Assembly (NCBI GenBank): GCA_041390905.1
Contig: JAWKPA010000012.1
Span: forward strand, 2,046,001-2,110,000
Reading direction: 5' to 3'
Source: JACKCD01 sp041390905
Lineage (GTDB): Bacteria > Chloroflexota > Anaerolineae > Promineifilales > Promineifilaceae
DNA length: 64,000 nucleotides
The position numbers were made by a program, and so were the translations under genes. Under the pieces are notes generated by a model that ran no database searches, had not been told where the DNA came from, and was given only the letters and a program-made list of their open reading frames with translations. Position 1 is the first letter of the stretch. The number at the start of each line of letters is the position of its first letter. Shown one piece after another: positions 1 to 8,392 of the stretch.

Positions 1-328
1 TGTCACTTGCATCAAATGTAACAGAGGGAGCAAACGCCACCGGCACGTTGAAATCAATCGCGTCGGGGATGCCGTCCAGGTTGTTATCGCTATTGTCAAA
101 CAGCAGCAGCGACGGGTCAAAATCTACCGAGAAGACCAGCGAGCTGATGTTGTTGCCGCCGTTGTCAAACGTGATTGGCAGCGTCACCACCGTGTTTGGT
201 GCTACAGTGGCTGAACCAATTGTTAGCGACGGGTCAGCCGTGGGGCTTGCCAGCAGCCTTTGGGAGTTAAATAACAGCAGAGAAACCAGAGCCGCGAGGC
301 TCAGGAAGAGAAAGGTACTGCGTTTCAT
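1..328 (-). CDS. secreted cohesin-like protein, N-terminal part (runs off the window)
   Basis: The visible 109 codons encode a signal peptide (basic MKR start, hydrophobic stretch to about residue 27) followed by the start of a beta-sandwich domain with the pattern V-x-P-N-T-V-V-T-L-P-I-x-F-D-N. This is typical of cohesin-like (PF00963-type) domains and closely resembles the two such domains of the next gene. An AAGGAA-like ribosome binding site precedes the ATG. The C-terminus lies beyond base 1. It is probably a paralogue of the gene at 525-4625, so the two form a tandem secreted pair. Substrate and partner are unknown; a role in cell-surface assembly is inference. Confidence 0.7.
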   Translation of the reverse strand, partial: MKRSTFLFLSLAALVSLLLFNSQRLLASPTADPSLTIGSATVAPNTVVTLPITFDNGGNNISSLVFSVDFDPSLLLFDNSDNNLDGIPDAIDFNVPVAFAPSVTFDASD

Positions 329-347
329 TGTGTTTTCCTTAGCTAAG

Positions 348-408
348 TTGGAGATTGGAGATTGGAGATTGGAGATTTTTACTCTCTAATCTCCAATCTC
401 CAATCTCC
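348..408. repeat. heptamer (GGAGATT)n inverted repeat
   Basis: Three tandem GGAGATT units are followed by their complement (AATCTCC)n, so the spacer folds into a long hairpin. It sits just upstream of the gene ending at base 1. The same family recurs near 20847, 41004, 43148, 57849, and inside a coding region at 15771. Confidence 0.8.
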
Positions 409-465
409 TGCTAGGTGGTAAGTTACGAGAGATGATTTAGTAATCGTTCAGAAACAAGTTCGGCG

Positions 466-499
466 AGAAGTTCAACTTCTTCCGAGAAGTTGAACTTCT
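466..499. repeat. GAAGTTC hairpin element (family A)
   Basis: Two 15-bp arms, AGAAGTTCAACTTCT and its complement, are separated by 4 bases. The 3' flank AAATCGCT also follows the copies at 16343 and, in a variant form, 33650. The element lies between two minus-strand genes and could act as a terminator or processing site; its function is unproven. Confidence 0.8.
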
Positions 500-524
500 A
501 AATCGCTACCTTTAGAACGGATGA

Positions 525-3500
525 TTACTTAACAATCAGGGGCAGATAGACCTGATAGAGCGCGGTGCCGATTTGTACCGAGCCGTCGGTGACGGTTCCG
601 GGGACGCTGCTGCCGTTGGTGGCGCCAAAGGAAGCATTGGGTTGGTGGGAGAAGGTGACATCAGCAACGGCCGTTTCCACATTCCCCGCCGTCAACGAAA
701 GCGACAGCAGTTCACCCGCCGCCAGCCCCGCTGAATTAGCCGAGAAGTTGAACACAACCACATCCAGCTCACCATCCACATCCGTTTCGTCATAGCTCAC
801 CGAGGCCGAGAACCCGGCTGGCAGATTCAACTGCACCCCGTCCGGCACCCCGTCGCCGTCGCCGTCGTTGGCATCAAACGCCAGCAGCGTCTGATCCAGG
901 TCAACCGAGAACGCCACGCTGTTGATGCTGTTGCCAGATGGGTCAAACAGCACCGGCATTGTCACCGTGCCGCCTGGCGAAGCGTTGATATTGGGCATCG
1001 TCAGGGTGACAGTGCCGTTGGGGCCAAAGGCCGGGTTTGCCAGCAGCGTGCTGCCCGTGCCGCACGTCAGCAGCCCGTCAAACCCCTCAAAGATGATGAG
1101 AATGGTGCAGGAAATGTCGCCCGCGTCCACCACCGTGTCGTCGTTGGCATCGCAGTGGGGGGTTCCGGCAAAGCTGCCGCCGCCGGTGTTGGTTGCCAGG
1201 CTACCATCCCCGTCAAAGATTTCCAGAATCAAGGCCGAAATGTCGCCTGCGTCCACCACGCCGTCGTCGTTGCAGTCGCCCGCGCCGTTGTAGAGGATTT
1301 CAATCGCCCCGGTTTTGGTGGTGCCAGGCACGCTTTCGCCGCTGGTGTTGCCAAAGGTGGCGATGGGGGTGTTGTCAAAGAAAACGTTGACAAACTGGCT
1401 GCCGCCCACCGGTGGCTGGCAGATGGCGCGGAATTCAACCGTCACCAGCCCGGTGTCGCCCACGCCGTCAAAGTCAGACAGAGCCAGGAGCGGGTTGGTG
1501 GGGTCATAGGCCGAAAGCTGCAGGGCCAGGTCGGCGGCATCGTAGGCGGCCGAATAGGCGTAGCCCACGGGCAGGTTGAAGTTCACCGCATCCGGCACAC
1601 CGTCGCTGTCGCTGTCGGTGGGGTCAAAGCTGAAGCAAGGATTGCTGAGGTCAATGGTGAAGGCGACGGAGGAGATGCTGTGGCCGTTGCCCGCAAAGCC
1701 AATCGGCACGTCTACATAGTCGCCAGCCAACACCGTGATCCGGTTGCCGTCCAGCTCTTCAAGGATGTAGAGCATGGGGCCGGGTGGGGGTACGGAGTCG
1801 CGGTCGTGGGCAAAGACATCGCGCAGATTATTGGTGTCTTTGTTGACCAGGTTGTTGGCATCGGAGGCGTAGGCGGTGTGGCGGCCGTCGCTGTTGATGG
1901 TGGGCCAGAAGCTGGGGCCGTTGGATTCGTCGCCCGCGTAGCCAAAGGTGACGCGGCGCACTTCGTCGGTTGCCAACACTTTGACATAGACATCGCGCAG
2001 CCCGTTGACATCGCCAGGGAGCAGGTTGCCCGCTTCTGTTTCAAAGGCCACATGCGTCCCGTCGTGGCTGATGGCCGGCCGATAGGAATGCCCATTGGAC
2101 GGATTGCCAAACTCATCGGTGTCTACCAGGGTAGTCAGGCCACCGCTGTAGAGGAAAATGTCGGATTTGCCGTTCACGTCCCCGGCCACCAAGTCGGTGG
2201 CATCGGAGGCAAAGACGACGGCGGTGCCGTTGGCGGAAACAGATGGGTTGTAGGAACGGCCGTTTGCATCCAGTCCACCCGTGTCAATGGAGACGCGGGT
2301 TGTGACACCCGTCACCCGGTCGTGGAGGAAGACATCGGTGAAGCCATTGCCGTCGCCCGCTACAAGGTTGGTGGCATCGGAGGCAAAGACCACATAACGG
2401 CCGTCTACGCTGTCGGAGATTTGTGGCGTGAAGGAGTGGCCGTCGGATTGAACGTTGCCCGTTGCCACGGAGACGCGGGTGGTGGTGTTACCAACGCGGT
2501 CGTGGACAAAAATGTCGGCCCGGTTGTTGGTGTCATTGCCCGCACCAATCAGATTAGTGGCAAAGGAGCGGAAGGCGATATAACGGCCGTCGGCGGAGAT
2601 CGAGGGCTGGTCGGAGACCGCGCCCGCCTGCCCGCCGCCGGTGGCAACGGAAACGCGCTGCGTCGTCCCGGCTACGCGGTCATAGACAAACACGTCTACG
2701 GTGCCGTTGGTGTCGTTGGCAACCAGGTTGCTGGCTTCGGAGGAGAAGGCGATATAACGGCCGTCGGCAGAGATGGAGAGGCTGTTGCCGCCAAAGCTGC
2801 CGGTGACGCCCACGCCGGAGTCGCCGTTGGCTTCGGCACCGGCCAGCCCCACGGAAATGCGGGTGGTGGTGACGGCTCCGGCTTCGTCGTAGATGCCGTC
2901 GTTGTCGGCATCGCGGTCGCGCAGGAATACGTCTACGTGTCCGGCGTTGTCGCCGTTTACGAGGGTGTCGGCTTCGGATTCAAAGACGACATAACGGCCG
3001 TTTGCCGACATATCCAGCCCATAAATACCCGAACCGCCGTGGAACCCCTGGCTGTTGTCGGTATGGAGCGACACGCGGGTGACAACCCCGGCGTTGATCG
3101 GGTCACATTCGACCAGCGAGAATTTAAAGATGCGGGTTTGCCAGGTTTCGGTGTCGCCAGCATCGTAATATTCGTTGGTGTACCAGAAGTTACAGTCGTC
3201 GTAGGGGTCAACGGTCATGTGGCTGTAGCTGCCCCAGGGGCCATCAACGGCCGTTTCTGGGTGATCCACATTGTTGTGATCCTGCGGCCCCGTTCCCTGC
3301 CAGAACAACGTTTCCGGCTGAAGCTGGCCGATGGGGTCGGTGGCTAAACGGCCGGTTTGGTAAATGGCCGGGTACATCGTGCTGTTGGACTTGCTGTAGG
3401 CCAGTGCCATGTTGCCCTGCCCATCCACCGCCAAACTGCCCAGCCAGCGGTGGGCATTGTCGGCCGGGTCAATGTAGGTTCCTTGCTGGTAGATGCTGGG

Positions 3501-4625
3501 CGTGGCGTTGCCCATGTTGCGAACTTCATACCAGCGCACGCCCACGGTGCTGCCGTTGCCCACGGTGTGGTTGGCCCACAGCGCCGGAGCCACTGCACCA
3601 TTGACCTTGTAGCGGTATTGCAGCGGCTGCATCAGCCGTTGTCCCTGAATGTCCAACTGCTCGTTGCTGCCAAGCTGCTGCGCCAAATGCCCCACCGGCC
3701 AGGTGAAGTTGTTGACAAAGCTCGTTTTGGGGCCGGTAAAGCCGGAGTTGCTGGTGTTGATCCAATCAACGTGGAACTCCCAGGTGTAGAATTTGTTGGG
3801 CGGAGCGACGGCGGCAAAGTAGTTGGGGGTGCCGTTGGGCGGCGGGTCGCCCAGCAGGTTGCTGGGGAGCAGACCGCTGTAGCCAAAGCTCTCGCTGATG
3901 TAGAAGTCCTGCGTGGCAGGGGCGGGGTTGCCAGCCACCATGTCGTTGCGGTTGAATACCCACACCGCCACACCCTTGGGGGTGCGGTGCAGCCCGTTGT
4001 TCCACACGTCATACAGGTCGGCGGCCATGTAGTAGCCGTCGGGCCATACGCCAAATTTGGGCAGGTCGTGGAGATAGGTAGGGTGGATTTCGATGGCCCA
4101 CTGTGACCAATAGGCGGGCAGGTTGACCACGGCAAATGGGTCTACGAGGGGGTCAAGCGGCTGGCGGGAGACGGCGATACATTGGTAGTAGGGGCCGTTG
4201 TCTATGTCGTCATAGGCCACATCGGTGATGAGCCAGCGGCCGGCCATGTGGTCGAAGAAGACTTGGGGCTGCCCCTGGTTAAAACCGTCACAGGTGGCAA
4301 TGCCGTCCAGACTGCCGTTGAGGACGGTGGCATCGAAGAAGGTGTCGAAGTCGGTGGTGTAGAGGGGGGCGCCACCGACAAATTTGTCATACAGGCTGAG
4401 GTTGAGGTTGACGGCCTGGATATATTCATTAAGACCTACGTCGCCGCTCATGTCCGGGGTAAGGGTGCGCTTGTCGGCCACGGCACCGGTGCGGCTTTGC
4501 CCGGCAAAGTTGAGTTCGATGGTGCCAAAGGCGGCGGCTTGTTCGATGAAGGAGATGGTGAGGAGGAGGGCGACGAGGAACGAAGGGAACAGAATTTTTT
4601 TGTAAACGGTACGTCTTTGTTTCAT
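525..4625 (-). CDS. large secreted PD40 repeat protein with cohesin-like and dockerin-like domains
   Basis: 1366 residues from the ATG at 4625, which has AGAGGT about 12 bases upstream; a TTG 36 bases further up is less likely. Order: signal peptide (about 1-33); a large N-terminal domain; PD40/TolB-like beta-propeller repeats (about 512-940) with the recurring motif DGRYxxFxS; cohesin-like domain (950-1110); two dockerin-like calcium loops of the form DxNxDGxVDAGD (about 1113 and 1155); a second cohesin-like domain (1203-1350); and the C-terminal tail VYLPLIVK. Such tails are frequent in secreted Chloroflexota proteins and may be a sorting signal (inference). Cohesin and dockerin modules in a single chain are unusual. 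It probably acts outside the cell or at its surface. Confidence 0.8.
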   Translation of the reverse strand: MKQRRTVYKKILFPSFLVALLLTISFIEQAAAFGTIELNFAGQSRTGAVADKRTLTPDMSGDVGLNEYIQAVNLNLSLYDKFVGGAPLYTTDFDTFFDATVLNGSLDGIATCDGFNQGQPQVFFDHMAGRWLITDVAYDDIDNGPYYQCIAVSRQPLDPLVDPFAVVNLPAYWSQWAIEIHPTYLHDLPKFGVWPDGYYMAADLYDVWNNGLHRTPKGVAVWVFNRNDMVAGNPAPATQDFYISESFGYSGLLPSNLLGDPPPNGTPNYFAAVAPPNKFYTWEFHVDWINTSNSGFTGPKTSFVNNFTWPVGHLAQQLGSNEQLDIQGQRLMQPLQYRYKVNGAVAPALWANHTVGNGSTVGVRWYEVRNMGNATPSIYQQGTYIDPADNAHRWLGSLAVDGQGNMALAYSKSNSTMYPAIYQTGRLATDPIGQLQPETLFWQGTGPQDHNNVDHPETAVDGPWGSYSHMTVDPYDDCNFWYTNEYYDAGDTETWQTRIFKFSLVECDPINAGVVTRVSLHTDNSQGFHGGSGIYGLDMSANGRYVVFESEADTLVNGDNAGHVDVFLRDRDADNDGIYDEAGAVTTTRISVGLAGAEANGDSGVGVTGSFGGNSLSISADGRYIAFSSEASNLVANDTNGTVDVFVYDRVAGTTQRVSVATGGGQAGAVSDQPSISADGRYIAFRSFATNLIGAGNDTNNRADIFVHDRVGNTTTRVSVATGNVQSDGHSFTPQISDSVDGRYVVFASDATNLVAGDGNGFTDVFLHDRVTGVTTRVSIDTGGLDANGRSYNPSVSANGTAVVFASDATDLVAGDVNGKSDIFLYSGGLTTLVDTDEFGNPSNGHSYRPAISHDGTHVAFETEAGNLLPGDVNGLRDVYVKVLATDEVRRVTFGYAGDESNGPSFWPTINSDGRHTAYASDANNLVNKDTNNLRDVFAHDRDSVPPPGPMLYILEELDGNRITVLAGDYVDVPIGFAGNGHSISSVAFTIDLSNPCFSFDPTDSDSDGVPDAVNFNLPVGYAYSAAYDAADLALQLSAYDPTNPLLALSDFDGVGDTGLVTVEFRAICQPPVGGSQFVNVFFDNTPIATFGNTSGESVPGTTKTGAIEILYNGAGDCNDDGVVDAGDISALILEIFDGDGSLATNTGGGSFAGTPHCDANDDTVVDAGDISCTILIIFEGFDGLLTCGTGSTLLANPAFGPNGTVTLTMPNINASPGGTVTMPVLFDPSGNSINSVAFSVDLDQTLLAFDANDGDGDGVPDGVQLNLPAGFSASVSYDETDVDGELDVVVFNFSANSAGLAAGELLSLSLTAGNVETAVADVTFSHQPNASFGATNGSSVPGTVTDGSVQIGTALYQVYLPLIVK

Positions 4626-4997
4626 AAGGTGGTTAAGACCTCTTTTGGGTTGATTTGCCAATACTGAGTACTACCGTTACTGCGTGATTTCTGGGGTTGG
4701 GGTGCCTGGCTTTTACATAGGTGCCTCCTGTTATGGGAGATTGAGAGAATTGGGAGATTGTTGGACGAATTCCCTGTCGCTCAATGCCAATTTAGGACTA
4801 TGGTTAGTATAACGGCCGTTTTTTACAAAACGACTCTCTTGTCTGATTGGTTTACCCTGCCAGGGATTATGACACTGCTCCCGCGCCAATCAATTGTGGT
4901 TGCGTGTTTACACTTAGAACGTGCATTATAATACTTTTGTACTGGTGATGGGGGAAGGAAGCGTTAATTTTACTATAAATTCACGGTAGGAGAGATG
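4626..4997. promoter_or_regulatory. divergent intergenic region with a probable pdxH promoter
   Basis: 372 bases without a gene. They contain a partial GGAGATT repeat (about 4735-4763), one intergenic ACGGCCGT palindrome near 4813, and a perfect -10 hexamer TATAAT at 4927-4932, about 65 bases before pdxH. The matching -35 (TGTTTA, spacer 16) is weak. Signals for the minus-strand gene are not evident. Confidence 0.4.
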
Positions 4998-5630
4998 ATG
5001 CAAGCATTACGACTTGAGTATCGGCGGGGACAGTTGCAGCGAGAGATGATGGCCGAGGAGCCATTTGCCCAGTTTGCGGCCTGGATGGTGGAAGCGGAGC
5101 AGGCGGATTTGCTTGAGCCAAATGCGATGACGTTGGCGACGGCGGATGAGAACGGCCGTCCTTCGGCGCGGCTGGTGCTGTTGAAGGAGTTTGATGAGCA
5201 GGGGTTTGTGTTTTATACCAATTATGAAAGCCGCAAGGGGCGGGAACTGGCGGCGAACCCGTGGGCGGCACTGACGTTTTGGTGGGGCAGTTTGCAGCGG
5301 CAGGTGCGGATTGAGGGCAGGGTGGAGCGGGTTTCAGGGGAGGAGTCGGATGCTTATTATGAGAGTCGGCCGGCCGGTAGCAGGATTGGGGCGTGGGCAT
5401 CGCACCAGAGCGAGGTCATTGAGGACCGGGCGGAACTGGAGGCGCGTTTGGTGGAGTTGGAAGCGCGGTTTGCCGTGGAGGAGATTGTGCGCCCGCCGTT
5501 TTGGGGTGGGTACCGGGTGGTGCCAACGGCCGTTGAGTTTTGGCAGGGTGGTGTTAATCGGCTGCATGATCGGTTCCGCTACACCCGCCAGGCCAACGGC
5601 AGTTGGCTGATTGAACGCCTTTCACCGTAG
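4998..5630 (+). CDS. pdxH: pyridoxine/pyridoxamine 5'-phosphate oxidase
   Basis: FMN-dependent cytosolic enzyme that oxidises pyridoxine or pyridoxamine 5'-phosphate to pyridoxal 5'-phosphate, the last step of vitamin B6 synthesis and salvage. The 210-residue length is standard. Family hallmarks are visible: MTLATADENGRPSAR, then RLVLLKEFDEQGFVFYTNY, the FMN-site block SRKGRELAANPWAALTFWW, and the C-terminal RLHDRFRY, which follows the conserved P-x-x-x-E-F-W-Q-G. The second of two adjacent ATGs is preferred because AGGAG lies 5 bases upstream of it. It appears to be a single-gene transcript. Confidence 0.95.
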   Translation: MQALRLEYRRGQLQREMMAEEPFAQFAAWMVEAEQADLLEPNAMTLATADENGRPSARLVLLKEFDEQGFVFYTNYESRKGRELAANPWAALTFWWGSLQRQVRIEGRVERVSGEESDAYYESRPAGSRIGAWASHQSEVIEDRAELEARLVELEARFAVEEIVRPPFWGGYRVVPTAVEFWQGGVNRLHDRFRYTRQANGSWLIERLSP

Positions 5631-5635
5631 GGGAG

Positions 5636-5669
5636 ATGGGACGCGGACAAACGCGGACAAACGCGGATG
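5636..5669. repeat. ACGCGGACAA tandem repeat
   Basis: Ten-base units ACGCGGACAA repeated after GGGACGCGG, the half-palindrome form of a family also seen at 27178, 29727 and 30629. It overlaps the region just before the small gene at 5700. Confidence 0.6.
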
Positions 5670-5699
5670 GATATTGGCTTGATCGAAAGGAGAAGCATT

Positions 5700-5951
5700 A
5701 TGTCCAGAATTAGCAGGCAAATTGATATTGAAATCGAGCAGGAAGAGCGATTGCCATGTTTGGCAGAGGTATTGAAAATAGATGGGGAAGAACTGATTCG
5801 GCAGGCTATTGACCTGTTTCTTGCCTTGCATGTTGCCCAAATTGATCTGGATGTGTGGAAGCAGGAAATGGTGTTTATTACGGAGCGCAGGGTAGGCGCG
5901 ATAGTGCAACAAGCCAGGAGTTGGCAGCGTCAGGATTTATATGCAAGGTAA
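5700..5951 (+). CDS. small hypothetical protein, antitoxin-like
   Basis: 83 residues from the ATG at 5700, which is preceded by AAAGGAGAAG; an in-frame ATG at 5667 lies within a repeat and lacks such a site. The protein is rich in charged residues and has a central predicted helix (EELIRQAIDLFLALHVA). A short beta segment (IDIEIEQEERLP) before helices is vaguely like ribbon-helix-helix antitoxins. No toxin partner is adjacent, so it could be an orphan or a degraded pair. I do not recognise a family. Confidence 0.45.
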   Translation: MSRISRQIDIEIEQEERLPCLAEVLKIDGEELIRQAIDLFLALHVAQIDLDVWKQEMVFITERRVGAIVQQARSWQRQDLYAR

Positions 5952-6024
5952 GGTTTGAGCGGATTTCCACATCCTGAATATCATTGAATCTATTTGAAAA
6001 ATCTGGCATAGTTTGGTTGAGACC

Positions 6025-6084
6025 AGAAGTTCAACTTTTTACCGCGAATAAACTGTACTCGCAACAGGCAAAAGTTGAACTTCT
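6025..6084. repeat. family A hairpin with a 30-base loop
   Basis: AGAAGTTCAACTTTT at 6025-6039 pairs with AAAAGTTGAACTTCT at 6070-6084. The loop is much longer than in other copies, and the outermost changed bases match on both arms. It lies 18 bases upstream of zwf and so probably falls within its leader or promoter region. Confidence 0.65.
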
Positions 6085-6102
6085 CTGCTGAGTGAGGGTG
6101 AT

Positions 6103-7569
6103 ATGGGTGAGATGACGACGATTGTGATTTTTGGGGCTTCGGGGGATTTGACGCAGCGGAAGTTGATTCCGGCGCTGTTTAATTTGTATCGCAAGAAGCG
6201 AATGTCAAAGCAGTTTCGCATTGTGGGGATGTCTAGACGGCCGTTTACCGATGACGAATTTCGTGAACAGGTTGAGGCTGGTGTCAAAGAGTTTGCCGCT
6301 ACGGACTACGACGCGCAAAAGTGGGCTGAATTTGCTCCCATGATTTTTTATCATGCCGGTGATTTGACCCATCTGGAGGATTTGCAGGGGCTGGACGCAT
6401 ATTTGGGCGAGGGCGAAGGGGAGGACGCAGCCAACCGTATGTACTACCTCTCCATTGCGCCCAAGCTGTATGAATCTACCATTGCCAATTTGGGGGCGGC
6501 GAACATGGTGTCTGAGGACAAGGGGTGGCGGCGGGTGATTATTGAAAAGCCGTTTGGGCATGATTTGGAATCGGCTCTGGTGCTGAATGAGGCGGTGCAT
6601 GGTGTGCTGCACGAGTCGCAGATTTACCGCATTGACCATTATTTGGGCAAGGAGACGGTGCAGAATATCATGGTCTTTCGCTTTGCTAACTCGCTGTTTG
6701 AGCCGGTTTGGAATCGGAATTATATTGACCATGTGCAAATAACGGCCGTTGAGAGTGTGGATGTCGGCCACCGTGCTGGCTACTACGACGGCGTGGGGGT
6801 GGTGCGCGACATGGTGCAAAACCACATGATGCAGCTTTTATCGCTGATGGCAATGGAGCCGCCCACTTCCTTTGAAGCCGACGCGCTGCGGAATGAGAAG
6901 GTCAAAGTGCTAAAGGCCGTGCGCCCCATCGCCCTGAAAGATGTGGCGAAACACACCGTGCGCGGGCAATATCGCACCTACCGCGATGCCGAGGGTGTGG
7001 CACCCCGTTCCGAAACGCCCACCTACGCCGCCATTCGCTTTTACATTGACAACTGGCGCTGGCAGGGGGTGCCGTTTTATCTGCGGTCGGGCAAGGCGTT
7101 GGCAGAGAAGACCACCGAGATCAATATTTTCTTTAAGGAGCCACCCCATTTGATGTTCCCCTTGCCGCATGGTGCCAAGATTGCCAACAATTCGCTTTCG
7201 ATTTGTATCCAGCCGGATGAAGGGATTCACTTTTCCTTCCAGGCCAAGGTGCCGGATACGGCGGCCGAGATGCGGTCGGTGGAGATGTCGTTCCATTATG
7301 AGGACACCTTTGGCAAAAGTGCCATTCCAGAGGCGTATGAACGGCTGCTGCTGGATGCGCTGCGGGGAGATGCGTCGCTGTTTACGCGGGGGGATGCGAT
7401 TGAGCTGTCGTGGCGGCTGATTGACCCGATTCTTAAAGGATGGGAGTCGGCTTCGGCACCGTCTATGACGTTTTATGAGCATGGCAGTTGGGGGCCAGAG
7501 GCGGCGAATTATTTGATTGACCATAATGGTACATCGTGGGCGCATGGCTGCGGCGGGCATGAGGGGTAG
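6103..7569 (+). CDS. zwf: glucose-6-phosphate 1-dehydrogenase
   Basis: Oxidises glucose 6-phosphate to 6-phosphogluconolactone with NADP+ (or NAD+), the entry step of the oxidative pentose phosphate pathway, in the cytosol. The 488 residues match the usual length. Visible motifs are the Rossmann GASGDLTQRKL (residues 11-21), EKPFGHDL, and the active-site signature RIDHYLGKE around residue 180. The downstream substrate-binding block (NRNYIDHVQI, then GYYDGVGVVRDM) is intact. The start could also be the ATG nine bases later. The next gene begins 3 bases after the stop, so the two are co-transcribed. No gnd or 6-phosphogluconolactonase gene is nearby. Confidence 0.97.
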   Translation: MGEMTTIVIFGASGDLTQRKLIPALFNLYRKKRMSKQFRIVGMSRRPFTDDEFREQVEAGVKEFAATDYDAQKWAEFAPMIFYHAGDLTHLEDLQGLDAYLGEGEGEDAANRMYYLSIAPKLYESTIANLGAANMVSEDKGWRRVIIEKPFGHDLESALVLNEAVHGVLHESQIYRIDHYLGKETVQNIMVFRFANSLFEPVWNRNYIDHVQITAVESVDVGHRAGYYDGVGVVRDMVQNHMMQLLSLMAMEPPTSFEADALRNEKVKVLKAVRPIALKDVAKHTVRGQYRTYRDAEGVAPRSETPTYAAIRFYIDNWRWQGVPFYLRSGKALAEKTTEINIFFKEPPHLMFPLPHGAKIANNSLSICIQPDEGIHFSFQAKVPDTAAEMRSVEMSFHYEDTFGKSAIPEAYERLLLDALRGDASLFTRGDAIELSWRLIDPILKGWESASAPSMTFYEHGSWGPEAANYLIDHNGTSWAHGCGGHEG

Positions 7570-7572
7570 GGG

Positions 7573-8358
7573 ATGATTTTTCCGGGATTGGCTTCGGTGA
7601 CGTTGCGGCAGTGGCCGGCCGACAAGGTGGCGGCACTGGCGCGTGAGGCCGGGCTGCTGGGGGTTGAATGGGGGGGAGACGTGCATGTGCCGCACGGGGA
7701 TTTGGTGCAGGCGCGGCGGGTGCGGGCGTTGACCGATGATGCCGGGCTGCAAACGGTGTCGTATGGGTCGTATTACCGCGTGGGGCATCCAGATGAGGAG
7801 CGGTTTAAGCGGGTGCTGCTGACGGCGGTGACGTTGGGTGCGCCGTTGATTCGGGTGTGGGCGGGAAAACGGCCGTTTCGCCAAGCCGATAACGCTTACT
7901 GGGGTCAAGTCCTGGCTGACGCCGAGAACATTGCCCTCCTTGCCGCCGAACACAACATCCAAATCGCTTTTGAGTTTCACAGCAACACCCTGGCCGACAG
8001 TGCCGTGGGGGCAAGGCAACTGCTGCAAGAGCTGGCCGACTACGGCCTGTTTTCCTACTGGCAGCCGCCGGTGCTGAGCAGCGAAGAAGAGAATGCAGCT
8101 ACTTTAACGACGTTGGCTCCCTGGCTGCGCCATCTGCATGTTTTTAGCTGGCGCGAGGTGGACAACCGGGTGGAGCGGCTGCCGCTGGCGGCGCGGAGCG
8201 AGGCGTGGCTGCGTTATTTGCAGTTGGCTGACGAACTGCCGGGCAACCGGTTTGCCTTATTGGAATTTGTGCGGGATGATGATCCAGCGCAGTTGATGCA
8301 GGATGCGGCATCGCTGCATGGTTTTTTGTCAGTAATCGGTAATCAGTCAGGTTACTGA
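7573..8358 (+). CDS. sugar phosphate isomerase/epimerase-like TIM-barrel protein
   Basis: 261 residues of the xylose isomerase-like (AP endonuclease 2) TIM-barrel superfamily. Barrel-like elements include GLLGVEWGGDVHVPHGD near the start, a central IRVWAGKRPF, IQIAFEFHSNT (candidate metal-binding Glu/His strand), LRHLHVFSW and FALLEFVRDD. It starts 3 bases after zwf, so translation is likely coupled. The substrate cannot be read from sequence; an isomerase of a sugar or sugar phosphate is inference. The C-terminal residues SVIGNQSGY and the stop codon are formed by an invading GTAATCG repeat, so the ancestral tail may have been lost. Confidence 0.75.
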   Translation: MIFPGLASVTLRQWPADKVAALAREAGLLGVEWGGDVHVPHGDLVQARRVRALTDDAGLQTVSYGSYYRVGHPDEERFKRVLLTAVTLGAPLIRVWAGKRPFRQADNAYWGQVLADAENIALLAAEHNIQIAFEFHSNTLADSAVGARQLLQELADYGLFSYWQPPVLSSEEENAATLTTLAPWLRHLHVFSWREVDNRVERLPLAARSEAWLRYLQLADELPGNRFALLEFVRDDDPAQLMQDAASLHGFLSVIGNQSGY

Positions 8359-8378
8359 TTACCGATTACTGATTACTG
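8331..8378. repeat. heptamer (GTAATCG/GTAATCA)n inverted repeat
   Basis: Seven-base units GTAATCG and GTAATCA followed by their complement GATTACC/GATTACT form a hairpin. It covers the last codons of the preceding gene and the spacer before the dipeptidase-like gene. A second member is at 35018-35077. Confidence 0.75.
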
Positions 8379-8392
8379 GAAAGAGCGGAAAG

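Noticed and set aside
1155..3347. A 730-codon open frame on the plus strand
   Set aside because: It is antisense to the well-supported PD40/cohesin gene; its Gly/Val/Ala-rich translation lacks domains, and it arises from the codon bias of the opposite strand.
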